A stretch of DNA of 64,000 bases, from NCBI GenBank assembly GCA_024516035.1, contig CM044959.1, positions 24,066,933 through 24,130,932 of the forward strand. The letters are read 5' to 3'. Made by a program: the position numbers and the translations under genes. The notes below the pieces were generated by a model that was given only the letters and a program-made list of their open reading frames with translations, was not told where the DNA came from and did no database searches. Positions 14,036 to 25,119 of the stretch are shown here, in pieces (the first letter of the stretch is position 1; each line of letters begins with the position of its first letter). This DNA is from Bactericera cockerelli. Its lineage: Eukaryota; Arthropoda; Insecta; Hemiptera; Triozidae.

Positions 14036-14282
14036 CAGGCGCGGCCGGTGGGAAAATAGTTTGGGGGTGCTGCCACATAAGCTGGACTAAAATGGAATTT
14101 ATAGAGTCGCTTTTTAAGTATATCTAGAGTTTGAATTTGTTCACCATGTCATTCATTATAATTATGCAATAATTATTCTTGAAATGTTAATTTTCATTGT
14201 GTACGAGCTAGGACTTGAGAAAATCCTCTCTTTCGTCTGGGGGTGCTGGAGTTCCGCAGCTCCTTAGCACCAGCCGCGCCTG
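14036..14282. mobile_element. hAT-type MITE next to a Ddr splice donor
   Basis: A 247-bp non-autonomous element with inverted ends CAGGCGCGGCCGGTG and CACCAGCCGCGCCTG (imperfect) and a perfect 8-bp target duplication ACTAAATC (14028-14035 and 14283-14290). It has no coding capacity. The right duplication ends about 13 bp from the GT of the Ddr donor at 14303-14304. Confidence 0.9.
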
Positions 14283-14304
14283 ACTAAATCAAAGACAAAC
14301 TTAC

Positions 14305-14438
14305 CTGAACATCCCTGGTGGGGAGATGATTGGTATGTAGAGACATGGAAGAGAATTCCTGCACGGAGTCAAACTCGAAGAGAATCTCCAGTGGGTGACC
14401 ATTGAGGGAGTCATCGGGCCATCCAACCCAGCGACTGC
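14305..14438 (-). CDS. Ddr: Ddr exon: DS-like domain, WVGW and FEFD blocks
   Basis: This 134-bp exon runs from the acceptor GGTTCACAG to the donor GTTCAG|GTAAGT. It encodes SRWVGWPDDSLNGHPLEI followed by LFEFDSVQEFSSMSLHTN and ends in RDVQ at phase 0. The WVGW, the D-DS turn and the EILFEFD strand are standard for the DS-like domain of discoidin domain receptors. It is the most 3' Ddr exon I can support; the remaining ectodomain, transmembrane, juxtamembrane and kinase exons were not found in 1-14304. A 247-bp hAT-type MITE (14036-14282) is inserted so close to the donor that only about 20 bp of intron separate them. Confidence 0.91.
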
Positions 14439-15420
14439 CTGTGAACCGAGAAAGGAGCAGGGTTATACATTCGTTACACAGTAGATATACAATTTGAGCT
14501 GGTCAGAGGTATACTAAGGACAAGGGCAAATAAGAGATAAAGCCCTGGACATGTCCCTTATTCAGTTAAAACGATTTCAAATACTTGCCTGAAGAGCCTC
14601 TACTTGAGAAAAGTATTCCTAGAAAAAATGCAGCACTATTTCGCCTCTTCTTCATCCCATTAATAGTAAAATAATAATTTTCTTGATGCTAAACTTGCGT
14701 CTAGCTTTTTTCTCCTAGAACTAGAGACTAGAGTAAAAACTTCTTGAATTATAAGATAAAAATCTAATAAAAATGATAATTTCTAGTCATTAAAATGAAT
14801 GAACAATAATTAAGGAAAATATTCTTCAAGTCAAGAAGGGATTTAGCCCTCTAGTGTCCAACATGGTGACTTACCATAGTCAATATCCAAGCACAAATTT
14901 GACTAGGAAACTTATCTTTCGAATAAACATTATAGTATTTTTAACCACGTATGTATAAGGGTACCCATACAGTGAGTGGAACTCAAACGCACAGGATGGA
15001 ATTAAGACGTGTTAAAATTCAAACTCAGAAGTTAAATTTCTTTCGGTAGTTAAATATTGTATAATTTGGTTCGACATTCGGTAGTTAAATATTGTATAAC
15101 TCAAATAAGGTACTATTAAGGTACCCTTATTAGGTAAAGATAACCCACTAACTCTCAGTAAGTTTTGGTCTGAGATAACTAGACTTTTTCTTTAAGGACA
15201 TAAATCTGGTGGATAATTCCAGCATGAAGCTACTTCATGGCGACACGAGGGCGGAAGGGATTAATGCAGGAGAGTATGATGTATTTTTTAATGGGCTGCC
15301 ATAAAACACGAGATAAGCCTCCACTTTCTAGCCTGACAGGCTCGTTTGCAGTCTATACCTATTAGGCGAGACAAGTGCATCCGCAGAATCTAGAGCAAAA
15401 CACAGGAGTTTTCTAATTAA

Positions 15421-15701
15421 CACGTTCGTTACCAAGCCAATTTTTTCAAGTTTTACGTAGGGACCAGGCGGTAAAGTCGCTGTTGCATCCTGGGGACCAA
15501 AATTTTTTTTTTTGCATATTTGGCATCGTATTTGTACAAGAATTGATCCTATATCTGTTCTAATACTAACAACTTACCTCAAAAAGGCCATATATGGATG
15601 TCCGGTCCCTCGTTAAATTTTTGATAACAACCACATGTGTGTTTTCGGTCCCAAAGAAAAACACAAAAACATCCACATATGGCCGTTCGGTAACGAACGT
15701 G
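15421..15701. mobile_element. piggyBac-type MITE
   Basis: Inverted ends CACGTTCGTTACC and GGTAACGAACGTG are perfect over 13 bp and flanked on both sides by TTAA (15417-15420, 15702-15705). Precise TTAA duplication is the signature of the piggyBac superfamily. At 281 bp it has no transposase; subterminal sequence is partly palindromic (ACATCCACATATGGCC against GGCCATATATGGATGT). Confidence 0.88.
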
Positions 15702-16126
15702 TTAACAAGGTAGATGTTTTATTATGTATGAAAAGATTTTCATTGAACAAATTTACGATAATATTAGTATCTATTCTCGCCCATCAGACCGGAAAGTTAG
15801 AGGTCGAGCGTCTTTATTTTCAAGGTTCCATTAGCACGACGATAATGGATTTAAATTAAGACTATCTACAACGTTTTTTATGAGTGTACAAAATTTCGAT
15901 TCTGAGATTTGCGCGTTTCAAGAAATGAAAAATACTTAATATCAGACACTTAAAATTGCCCTGAAGTTTTTTTTTAAGGAATAGCCGACAGCCTTAAAAA
16001 CAAGAGGAAGATTTTTTAGTACAAAAACGAACACAGTACTTATAATAATACAATATCTAATAATAAGATATTCTCAGAAATAATTTTCATACTTTTTTTT
16101 TAATGAACATTAATTTATTTAAAGAG

Positions 16127-16130
<4 letters not shown>

Positions 16131-16161
<31 letters not shown>

Positions 16162-16336
16162 GTAACTGTGCCCCGGAACCGCTTTCGCATTACTTCAGGG
16201 TACTTTACCTTTACATCCATGCCATTTCGGAAACGGAAAATTTCGGTCAGAAATTTCCGCTCCGGCCGGGATTCGAACCCGCAGCCTCCGGGTCAGTAAC
16301 CAATGCTCTTAACCACTGAGCCACGGAGGTCGACGT
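16131..16336 (-). mobile_element. tRNA-derived SINE (family R), full copy
   Basis: On the minus strand it begins with a tRNA-like head containing TGGCTCAGTGGTTAAGAGC (box A) and GGTTCGAATCC (box B). A GC-rich body follows (CGGAGCGGAAATTTC, then GCGGTTCCGGGGCAC), and it ends in a long poly(A), seen as T residues after 16130. It is flanked by a perfect 13-bp duplication TTTAAAGAGAGGT (16118-16130 and 16337-16349), proving retroposition. Confidence 0.92.
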
Positions 16337-16435
16337 TTTAAAGAGAGGTCTATAACAATCGAAGTCCTTGCCCCTTTCATACTTAATATTTATTAAAAGA
16401 TTTTGTAAAGTTTAATTGAATTAAACTGAACCTAC

Positions 16436-16600
16436 CGAAGCTGTTGAGATGGTCCTCTAGGATGAAGTCATCGGCCCCGTACAGTCCATCCGCCAGCTGC
16501 CCCAGGCCATGCCTCAGCACTCTGCCAGACACCTCGCCGTCATAGCTCAGATCCGAGAATTCCGTGTCTGGCTTGGGCACTGTATAGCTGAGGAGGTTTT
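16436..16600 (-). CDS. Ddr: Ddr exon: linker and start of the DS-like domain
   Basis: This 165-bp exon lies between the acceptor GTATTTGCAG and the donor TTCG|GTAGGT. It encodes NLLSYTVPKP, DLSYDGEVSGRV and HGLGQLADGLYGADDF. The D-L-S-YDG and GLGQL-DG--GADDF blocks are diagnostic of the DS-like domain that follows the discoidin domain in DDR receptors and packs against it. The exon continues the open frame from 28506-28653 (a shared CAA codon) and hands one base to the exon at 14305-14438, giving the sequence F-G-S-R-W-V-G-W. A small palindromic element interrupted by a retroposed insert starts about 30 bp upstream of the acceptor, so the polypyrimidine and branch-point region is crowded by repeats. 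Confidence 0.92.
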
Positions 16601-16629
16601 CTGCAAATACAATGAGGGAATTCATGTCA

Positions 16630-16785
16630 CAATAGATCGAATTAGGTCGCAGTGTTAATTGTAAGGGTTTCACTTGCCTACCAATGACAGAAAAAGAAGG
16701 AAAAAAAAAATTATATTAATAAATAATAAGTTATATTAATGTATAAAACAGTTTTTCAAGCATAAATGTTTGCCTGATTTGTCGC

Positions 16786-16823
<38 letters not shown>

Positions 16824-16862
16824 TTTCACTGAAAACCCTGCAACCAGGTCAGATGAGGGAAC
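16630..16862. repeat. Small palindromic element, interrupted copy
   Basis: The two halves (16630-16674 and 16819-16862) rejoin to match 18938-19012: ATTAGGTCGCAGTGTTA, AAGGGTTTCACTGAAAACCC and a closing CAACCAGGTC. The retroposed insert at 16675-16818 splits it. Confidence 0.6.
16675..16818 (+). mobile_element. Short retroposed insert with a long poly(A) tail
   Basis: A segment of about 110 bp of unknown origin ends in more than 30 A residues. It is flanked by the 12-bp direct repeat AAGGGTTTCACT (16663-16674 and 16819-16830). It splits a small palindromic element that is intact at 18938-19012. The tail plus duplication indicate LINE-driven insertion of a short transcript. Confidence 0.75.
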
Positions 16863-17049
16863 ATTGATTTAATATATGTATAATAAACTAGCTAAAACCC
16901 GGCACTTTGTCGACGTTAAGATTTTTCCCCGTGGCTGATTTACTACTTGAAATTCGTAATAGATAAATATTTTAATTTTGATAATTTTCTAGCTAGTTTG
17001 ACGGTGGTTTAGGGGGGTCAGCTCTCATGAAAATTTCAATATATGGGTA

Positions 17050-17195
17050 TTATTGACCTCAGGCTGGGTGAGGTCAATGTGAGTAGCAGGTTTGTGAGTT
17101 TCCTGCGAATGGAGGGTAAAACCCCCGTCGTGATATGACCATGGCAGTTGAAAGCGACGTTAAACCCCACTTAAAAAAAAAAAAAAAAAAAAAAC
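17050..17195 (+). mobile_element. SINE-like element (family C) with poly(A)
   Basis: It contains CGTCGTGATATGACCATGGC, GTTGAAAGCGACGTTAAACC and a run of A residues. The same 3' module recurs at 52350-52410 and partly at 53440-53480 and 63480-63580, so it is a dispersed retroposon. Its head is not clearly tRNA-like. Confidence 0.6.
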
Positions 17196-17624
17196 AGACA
17201 AACCCTAAGAGTCAGTCAGTCTGCCACGCACAGATTAGAGTTTTATATAAAGAGAAGATATGCAATAAGAAGTGAGAGGATCAAATCAAGTAGATTGATA
17301 AGTAGGATCCTACCTGATAAAATTACGTAAAATAATATTTCTCAACATTATTTATCTGGATTTCTTGTTTATTATCAGTTTATGTCTCTCTTTTAGATAC
17401 GGCGGCCTAACAAAGAAAGGATATGAAATAGATCTTATGAATTTGCATAAGGTTAGGAGAAAATTTCAAGACAAACTTTTTGTCTTGAAATTTATTGAAA
17501 GCAAATGTATTGTATTGATTGATTCACGAATTTCTTTCTCCCTCACTGTTTAGTGAATAGTGTTTATATTATATTTGCCTCATGATCCTCTTTCCTCTTT
17601 CGTAATGATAATATTTATAATGAC

Positions 17625-18281
17625 TAGAGCCCGGATTTTTGCATATTGCATATTTGCATATGCAATTACATATTTTGGCGGGTTTTTCGGAGTTTGCATA
17701 TTTGAGCAAAATCCTGCATATTTCAACAATATTGGCCAAAATTTGCATATTTCGGGGTTTATTAGGGGGAAAAATTCGGTAAATAGGTATCTACACTATC
17801 ATTCTATACCTACTCAGAGCTACCGAAGTCCATTCAAATCTTAGGACGTAAATCGTAAAATCACATTTTGTGAGTGTACCTCTACCTACCTTCATTGTGA
17901 AGCAGGTGGCCTACTGAAATTATCTTTCCTCTCTATTAGTTTTCGGCTGTTCTTTACTTGCAGTGAATTTATTGTGCTTGTAAACGATTAAGTTTTCTAC
18001 TGATTTTTACTCGTGAAATGTGTATGCATAACGAAAACTCTAGTTAAAGTAGTAGATTATTTTGAGTTTAAAATATAATTTTCATTTTTGACTTAGATAG
18101 ATACTAACTTTACAATGCCAGTTGACAAAAGTAAAATTAAGTCGTCGCTCAGTGAGTTTACGGGTTTATATTTTTGCATATATTGGGCTTTTTGTTGACA
18201 TTTTTGCATATATTGGGCTTTTCGCTTGCATATGCAATTGCATATTTTAGGCTTTTTTTGCTGCATAAAATCTGGGCTCTA
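17625..18281 (+). mobile_element. hAT element, non-autonomous, with GCATAT-rich ends
   Basis: Ends TAGAGCCCGGATTTT and AAAATCTGGGCTCTA lie between 8-bp duplications ATAATGAC (17617-17624 and 18282-18289). Subterminal DNA is packed with TTTGCATAT and ATATGCAATT repeats on both sides, probable transposase-binding clusters. A fragment of the transposase start lies at 18115. Confidence 0.9.
18115..18165 (+). pseudogene. N-terminal stub of the hAT protein (CGGBP1-like)
   Basis: The ATG at 18115 begins MPVDKSKIKSSLSEF, resembling the N-terminus of the hAT-derived CGG-repeat-binding (CGGBP1-like) proteins of arthropods and vertebrates. The frame is then lost in the subterminal GCATAT repeats, as expected of an internal deletion derivative. 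The assignment is by motif memory only. Confidence 0.4.
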
Positions 18282-18649
18282 ATAATGACTATACAGATCA
18301 GCAGTCTCCTTTTAACAAAAATACTACAGTAGATATCAGTATCAGTTTCCTGGTGATCGACTCTTCGCCAGCCTCAGGGTTAGAAAGCTTTCGATGATAC
18401 TACTAATACCTACACTTTGCCAAGAATCAATATTTTACGGCAACAACAATATTTTGTATTAACAAACTTTTATATCCCATGTTTCATAATTGGAAAGTTT
18501 GAGCCAGAAGTTTATGATAAACATATGGGTATGTTGGGTTCAATGCGATGTACCCTTGTACAGGGCGTATCTAGAAGACAGTAATTATATCTTCGTCGTG
18601 ATCGCACAAAAAGTAATGGTGAATAATGTAATACCTTCATTATTTTTTT

Positions 18650-18850
18650 AAGGGCACGATTGGATCATAATAAATACACCCAGGTTCGAATCTCAGAGCA
18701 CACAAAATTTGTATTCATAATTTGGTTACAGTTGTTTGTAAGGAACACCTTCCGGTGCGCTCGTGTTAACCCAGCAGCATAATGGGAAGTATTGTGTCAA
18801 TCCTCGCCCATTGCTACTAAAAGAAAAATGCTGTGAAACACTTATCTTTT
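18650..18850 (+). mobile_element. tRNA-derived SINE (family A), degraded head
   Basis: The B box AGGTTCGAATC is present but the A box is decayed. The body shares GGTTACAGTTGTTTGTAAGG, CCTTCCGGTGCGCTCGTG and GTGAAACACTTATCTTT with the copies at 28018 and 32406. Confidence 0.75.
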
Positions 18851-18937
18851 CTTTTTCTTTCTAAAATGCTGAGGAGAGTGTTGCTATTATGTTCTTCCTA
18901 ATGGTGTTCTGAACCTGGCAAGAAAAGGTACTTTGAC

Positions 18938-19012
18938 AATAGACCTAGTTAGGTCGCAGTGTTATTGGTAAGGGTTTCACTGAAAACCCTACAACTAGGT
19001 CCAGATAAGACT
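18938..19012. repeat. Small palindromic element, intact copy
   Basis: It begins GACCTAGTTAGGTCGC, contains the hairpin AGGGTTTCACTGAAAACCCT and closes AACTAGGTCC, so it can fold as nested stems. It matches the interrupted copy at 16630-16862. Confidence 0.55.
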
Positions 19013-20854
19013 AGCCTGTAAGACTGATAAAGGAACATAAACCAACAAGTGTTTCTCCTTGATGGAAACCGCCTACTCAACGCAAGCATGTTTCAGCATT
19101 TGGCCCTCGGGCACTTCACAGGTTCTCCCCGTACGATCTCACTTCATTTTTGCAAAACTCCTGTGCACGTGATCCCATTCACGCGTGGAACACCCGTGTA
19201 TGATTGAACGGCAAAGTTTTAATTACGAAACGTACGCGGGATGTGCCACTCCCCCCGGTGGTGTGATAACTTTGCGCTATCCGACACAAGTTCCAAGTGA
19301 AATGTTTTTTCCTTGTGTTACGTGACATCTTTAACCTTCTGTTATGCCGCACTGATGCCCTCACCCCCAAAACAGGAATTCCACCTCCATGTACATTGTA
19401 CATGATAAGCCCATGGATTTTCGATACCTTCGAATAATTTGAATAAATAATCTGCAAAGGAAAGCTTCATGGTATCCATCGCACTGTTGAGTTAGTCTGT
19501 TCCACTAGGGATTAACTCTTTCTGTACCAAAAATCAAACGATATCAGATAGGTTTTGGAACTATTTAAAAATACTAGCTACTAAAACAAGACATGTAAAA
19601 ATATTTTTTAAATAGAAAAATACTTCCGATTTCTAATATTAGAAATATCTCGGAAGTAGTAATAACCATGATTTGATTTGAAATTCATGTGAGTGGCATA
19701 TGACATATTCACCAAATTGAACCTAACAGAAAACTCGTTCTGAGGCTTTTGAAATGTAAATTAATGCCGGCAACCGATACAATGAGAAGACGATAATAAA
19801 ACTTGGGTTTCTGTTTTTGCTGAATCAACGAATGTCCTTCCTTTCCACTTTGGCGTTCTATGATATTTATCTGACACTAAAAAACACTTGCCATAACGTA
19901 AGTTGACGCTCTTCTCACACTGATGACGGTTTATCCACGCGGAGAGAAGAACGATAATTTTGAAGGGATGGATCCTCATTTCCGCACACTATATCCTCCT
20001 GAAATACATCAGTCGAATATTGGATGAACTCGGCCCCTCACCCTCCCTAGCGGGGCCGGGGTATGCATTTCACCCGCATGAGCCAAAAGAAAACTCATCA
20101 GCAGAATCATCCGGTGTACACCATTCGATCTCCCCCCTATACAATATATTATTCATATCTATACTCGTGTTATCCAGTTGTGATGAATCCATTTAAAAAC
20201 CCATTTGCATCCAAAATGTGTTTTTCTGTCTCTCTGACACAAAATGAGCAGAGGGGAGGGAGTGTGAGGAAGAGAGAGTGAGGCAGAGGGAGAGAGTGGG
20301 TGTGGGATAAAACCAAGGGGTGAAGAGTATTGAGAAAGAAGAAAACAGTTCGAGCTTTTATTTTTCAATTTTCCTACAATTGTTTTTAATCAAAATGAAA
20401 TTCCACCTCAAAAACTCACATCGACCGCTAAAGGCTATCAGGGGGGAGAGGTGGGGGTGTGGGAGGTCATCATCATCATCAACCCCTCCCCGCTAAGTGA
20501 GTTCCCCCTCCGCCAAAAACATCTGGTGTTTATTTCTTGATTCCTCTCCCTTTCATCTTTCATTCCCATACTTCTTTTATTTTGGCTTATAGAATAAATT
20601 TCAATACATTTCTTTTCGGCTTATTAAGAGGAATTAAATCAATAATATTCTATCAATCCTCATTCAAAAATAGAATAAAATTGAACGAATCAAAACATGT
20701 TTGATGGAAATAAGTCATTTAAAAAAATTAATGAAAAAAGATTACAAAAGGCTATGGTATTATTTTTCATTAAAACCTACCTTTCAATATTTCACAAATC
20801 AACTACCCACCTGAGCTCAACGAACCCTGCTGATATCCTCTTTGATTATAAAAT
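19013..20854. other. No gene recognised
   Basis: Somewhat GC-richer than its surroundings (19080-19480, 20030-20130) but without a supportable exon. Confidence 0.55.
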
Positions 20855-21000
20855 TCTATTGGAAGAGAATGCCGTAGGCATTAGCATCGCCCTTGATCAA
20901 GTATTGTTTCATAATTTCAACTTTGTTTCTTGTAAATTGTATATACTATATTTTGTAAATAAATCTTGATTAAATCTGTTTTTAATAATAATAATAAAAG
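20855..21000 (+). mobile_element. Non-LTR retrotransposon 3' end (hairpin family A)
   Basis: Hairpin AATGCC-GTA-GGCATT (20868-20882) preceded by GGAAGAG and followed by CATCGCCCTTGATCAAG, then AATAAATCTTGATT and a terminal (TAA)n run. Closest relative in the window is the insert at 25533-25694. Confidence 0.65.
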
Positions 21001-21176
21001 CACATAATTATCAACTGAATCTACTTCTTTAAGAGGAGCATCCAATGTCAGCAACGAATGTCCAGCATTCAATTCCCGGAAGGTTCAAAGCTTTATTCGG
21101 CTCAGTTCCAGTACAAAGGTTGCTCAGTTCCAGTACAAACAAATACAAAGGATGCTGATGCTATAGAAAATAGGAA

Positions 21177-21345
21177 ACGGGGTCCACTCATACCTTGTGA
21201 GGAAAAATGTGTAGGTTGTTGTATAGGTTAACCAGTGGATGCATTACGAGCAAGCAATGAGTCACTGGGACAAATGTTACAAGGAGCTTCGTTATGCTGT
21301 GATACCCACTAAAATTTTGTTATAACACAATGAAATTACATACAT
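21177..21345 (+). mobile_element. SINE (family D), headless copy
   Basis: Shares GGGGTCCACTCATACC, GTGAGGAAAAATG, AACCAGTGG and TACCCACTAAAATT with the fuller copy at 31415. The tRNA-like head is absent. Confidence 0.6.
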
Positions 21346-21559
21346 ACACAGATAGCGGCTAGCGGCGGATTTAAAAGGTACTGGAAACTTTTGCTCACCG
21401 CATTGAATTCAAACATTTACATTATCCTCATTTTCATCAACATTTCTCTTTCTTGCTATTTCTACCCACTCATTTATTACATTTCTAATCATTTTCCATC
21501 CCAAATATTTTCTCTTTCTTTCTTTCCCTTCCTTTCTCTTCCTTCCACGTTCTTCTCTC

Positions 21560-22795
21560 TCTTTCACTCAAACCGTTATACCTCATCACTTTCTCCCATT
21601 TCCTCCTCTCTCTGTCTCACTTCCATCTTTCTCTTACCTTCCTCCCAGTTTATCACTCTCTGAACTCTCTCTTTCTCTCTCAAACAGTTATACCTCCAGT
21701 TACCTATAACCTCATCACTTTCTTCCATTTCCTCCTCTCTCTGTCTCACTTCCATCTTTCTCTTACCTTCCTCCCAGTTTATCACTCTCTGAACTCTCTC
21801 TTTCTCTCTCAAACAGTTATACCTCCAGTTACCTATAACCTCATCACTTTCTTCCATTTCCTCCTCTCTCTGTCTCACTTCCATCTTTCTCTTACCTTCC
21901 TCCCAGTTTATCACTCTCTGAACTCTCTCCTTCTCTCTCAAACAGTTATACCTCCAGTTACCTATAACCTCATCACTTTCTTCCATTTCCTCCTCTCTCT
22001 GTCTCACTTCCATCTTTCTCTTACCTTCCTCCCAGTTTATCACTCTCTGAACTCTCTCTTTCTCTCTCAAACAGTTATACCTCCAGTTACCTATAACCTC
22101 ATCACTTTCTCCCATTTCCTCCTCTCTCTGTCTCACTTCCATCTTTCTCTTACCTTCCTCCCAGTTTATCACTCTCTGAACTCTCTCCTTCTCTCTCAAA
22201 CAGTTATACCTCCAGTTACCTATAACCTCATCACTTTCTTCCATTTCCTCCTCTCTCTGTCTCACTTCCATCTTTCTCTTACCTTCCTCCCAGTTTATCA
22301 CTCTCTGAACTCTCTCTTTCTCTCTCAAACAGTTATACCTCCAGTTACCTATAACCTCATCACTTTCTTCCATTTCCTCCTCTCTCTGTCTCACTTCCAT
22401 CTTTCTCTTACCTTCCTCCCAGTTTATCACTCTCTGAACTCTCTCTTTCTCTCTCAAACAGTTATACCTCCAGTTACCTATAACCTCATCACTTTCTTCC
22501 ATTTCCTCCTCTCTCTGTCTCACTTCCATCTTTCTCTTACCTTCCTCCCAGTTTATCACTCTCTGAACTCTCTCTTTCTCTCTCAAACAGTTATACCTCC
22601 AGTTACCTATAACCTCATCACTTTCTTCCATTTCCTCCTCTCTCTGTCTCACTTCCATCTTTCTCTTACCTTCCTCCCAGTTTATCACTCTCTGAACTCT
22701 CTCTTTCTCTCTCAAACAGTTATACCTCCAGTTACCTATACCTCATCACTTTCTTCCATTTCCTCCTCTCTCTGTCTCACTTCCATCTTTCCTTT
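21560..22795. repeat. 129-bp minisatellite, about nine and a half units
   Basis: Pyrimidine-rich units (CTCATCACTTTCTTCCATTT, TCCTCCCAGTTTATCACTC, CAAACAGTTATACCTCC) repeat every 129 bp with very few changes. As 129 is 43 codons, the minus strand stays open for 379 codons with a 43-residue Glu/Arg-rich repeat (REKERVQRVINWEEGKRKM). It opens with TTG and not ATG and the flanks are not gene-like. Flanking CT-rich DNA begins near 21520. Confidence 0.95.
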
Positions 22796-24699
22796 CATTT
22801 CCTCTATCCATCTCCTTCTTTCGCATTATTTCTGTAAATATAAAATCATATTATGTAAATTTTCCGACGAGAAAATATGTTTGTCTTGTTGTTTATGTTG
22901 CGTCTTGCTCCTCCTCCTCCTCTTTCTTTCTTTCTATTATTTGGTTCCCCATGGCTCGTAGCGTTTCTTGTTGTTCTTCTTCCTCCTTAACAAGAAAATT
23001 TCCTAATCTGTTTTCCTTTTCTTTCTTTTCTCATTCTTTTTGTGAAAGACCCCATGTTTCAAGTAATTTCTCAAGCTGCTCCCATCGAGGAATTAGGCCT
23101 TTGTGTTGTAAGATTTATTCAAATCCAATGTTCCGTTCAGTTGTTATACTATGGCAGGTGGTTCTCATCTGCCGGTGATGGAATTTGTAATGAGGTCAAA
23201 AACTACATCTCAATGACAATCACATCTCAACTTATGCAAATGCATACAAGCTGCAACAACTGTGCTCATAAAATTTGTACCTCTAAACAAAGGTACCCTA
23301 GTATTTTGCACGGTACAAGTGTACAAGTAAATATTCAAGTTTTAAAGAAGATCTTCGTCTGCGTAAAAGAAGATATAATTAAATTCTTCCAGTTTTATTC
23401 TGGATTCTCTCATGCAATCGCAGAGCTTTTAGAAAACTTTATACTCTACATATATATAACCAGGGAGTTAATTAATTATACAATACAGGTTGTAGGTTGT
23501 AGGTTTAGAAATTTGATTGATTAAGAAAAAATTGAATAGAGGGACTCTCAAATGCTCAAGTCAGAGGTACCTAGCACCTAAATATTTAAGATGCAAGAAA
23601 GACAGGCGCACATAATATTTTACTGATCCAAATTATTATTACCTGCTTATACTATAAAAAAAAAATCAGGATACAGACGTAAGCTTTCCAAAACTATTAT
23701 TTGCCTGAAATATTTACCCTGGGTGAGAATGGAATCCTCGACCCTGAGATTCAGCCGCACAAGCGCTTTCTTCTTCATTAGTTTATGAAGACAACAAGAA
23801 TTTTTACATTACCCTCCATCCAAGTTAAGAAAAATAACTCATCTGCCCAATACGCTAATAAAATCCGAAAGGACATTCCACCTCATTGACTGAGGAACAT
23901 GCAGTCCTTATCTAAGAGAAACATTCGTTCTTCATGTCAAACAAAGCCCTCTAATGGAACATTGAAGGACATTTGTCTTTCGCTCCAGTAGAAATGTGTA
24001 GAGACTGAATGAGGTAGCAGGAAAGGTAAAAGCAATATCAGAGAAACTTTTACTAAAGATTGGTGTCTAATGAAAAATTTACTTTATTCGAATCCGGCCA
24101 ATCCGGCTATCTAGCAAAGAATCATTTCAAACATGTCCGACTTGTCCGACAGTTCTATTGAAGTAACTCTTTCAGTTTTTGGTCCTAGTCAGAAAGAACT
24201 TTTATCAATTCTGAAATTTTATTAATGACCATGTTTACTGTCCATCTATTATATTGAAATAGATAAAACACACAGACACCTTTATGAGGAGGATGCAAGT
24301 GACTAGGGAGTGTGTCCGGTGTCCATCAGTGTTCAAATGAACATAAAAGTCCCATTATGTCAACAGTTAAATCAATATTCAATTTACTGATAAAGATCAG
24401 CTTGTTTAAAGGTATGCCTAAAACAAAACGCTTTGAAAACTTATCCGGCTCCATCGACCCTTGAATGATGGATCGTCGCTTGGACAAGCTTTCTACAAAA
24501 GGAAGGAGAGTGCGTGGGGGAGGGTCATTTTCCTCTTTTATTTTTTACCTATTTCCCTGACTGGCATTCTCCTTATTTAACACAAAAAATGTCCAAGTAA
24601 GAGTGTGAAAAAAGAAAGTTCTGTAGTATCTTTAGGATTCTACTAATAATATAGATAAATTAACGTGTAGACGGTGTGGAGCAACTTATAAATAATAAT
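22796..24699. other. No gene recognised; one long frame of unknown meaning
   Basis: A plus-strand frame of 160 codons at 23042-23524 has cysteine-rich segments (CNNCAHKICTSKQR) but no domain, signal peptide or gene-like context that I can recognise; I treat it as unproven. Confidence 0.5.
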
Positions 24700-24802
24700 A
24701 GTACTCTTTAGTGGTAGGTAACCACCAGGGGTTCGAACCAACAGATCCCTACGCTACCTGGCTTACCAGACTATCACTTTAACCACTTGACCACCAGTGC
24801 AC
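24700..24802 (-). mobile_element. tRNA-like SINE head (minus strand)
   Basis: Minus strand GTGGTCAAGTGGTTAAAGTG (box A) and TTGGTTCGAACCCC (box B), 45 bp apart. No convincing body was found on the 3' side, so this is a truncated SINE and not an intact tRNA gene. Confidence 0.6.
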
Positions 24803-24925
24803 CTAATAATACTGATTGAAATCTACTCAATTTTCAATCTACACAACCAAAACATTTATTGTAATACTAGCTTGAATTGAATTCATTTTGACATTTTCAT
24901 GTCTTTGCTCTGGCACATAACCAAA

Positions 24926-25119
24926 ATTATGTGACGAAATTATGTAACGAAATTATGTAACGATATTATGTAACGATATTATGTAACGATATTATGTAAC
25001 GAAATATTGAATTGTAAAGGGAGAGAAGAGGGAAAGTGTGTGTCATGCGCACAATGGCGAAGTATTGAATTGTAGAGGGAGAGAAGAGAGAAGGTATGTG
25101 TCATGCGCACAATACGAAA
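24926..25119. repeat. 13-bp and 58-bp tandem repeats
   Basis: Six units of ATTATGTAACGAW (24926-25003) are followed by two copies of a 58-bp unit (ATTGAATTGTAAAGGGAGAG, then GTCATGCGCACAAT) at about 25005 and 25063. Confidence 0.93.

Noticed and set aside
13316..14078. Long open frames on both strands over 13316-14078
   Set aside because: They follow from a 27-bp period being divisible by three; identical frames open on both strands and there is no gene-like flank.
21576..22715. 379-codon repetitive frame as a protein-coding gene
   Set aside because: It begins with TTG, the period (129 bp) forces the frame open, and the neighbouring unit is out of frame by one base. Kept only as a finding.
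23042..23524. 160-codon cysteine-containing frame as a gene
   Set aside because: No recognisable motif or signal peptide, and the flanks are low complexity; not enough to call it.
24926..25003. CRISPR-like array
   Set aside because: Units are 13 bp without spacers in a eukaryotic genome; it is a simple tandem repeat.
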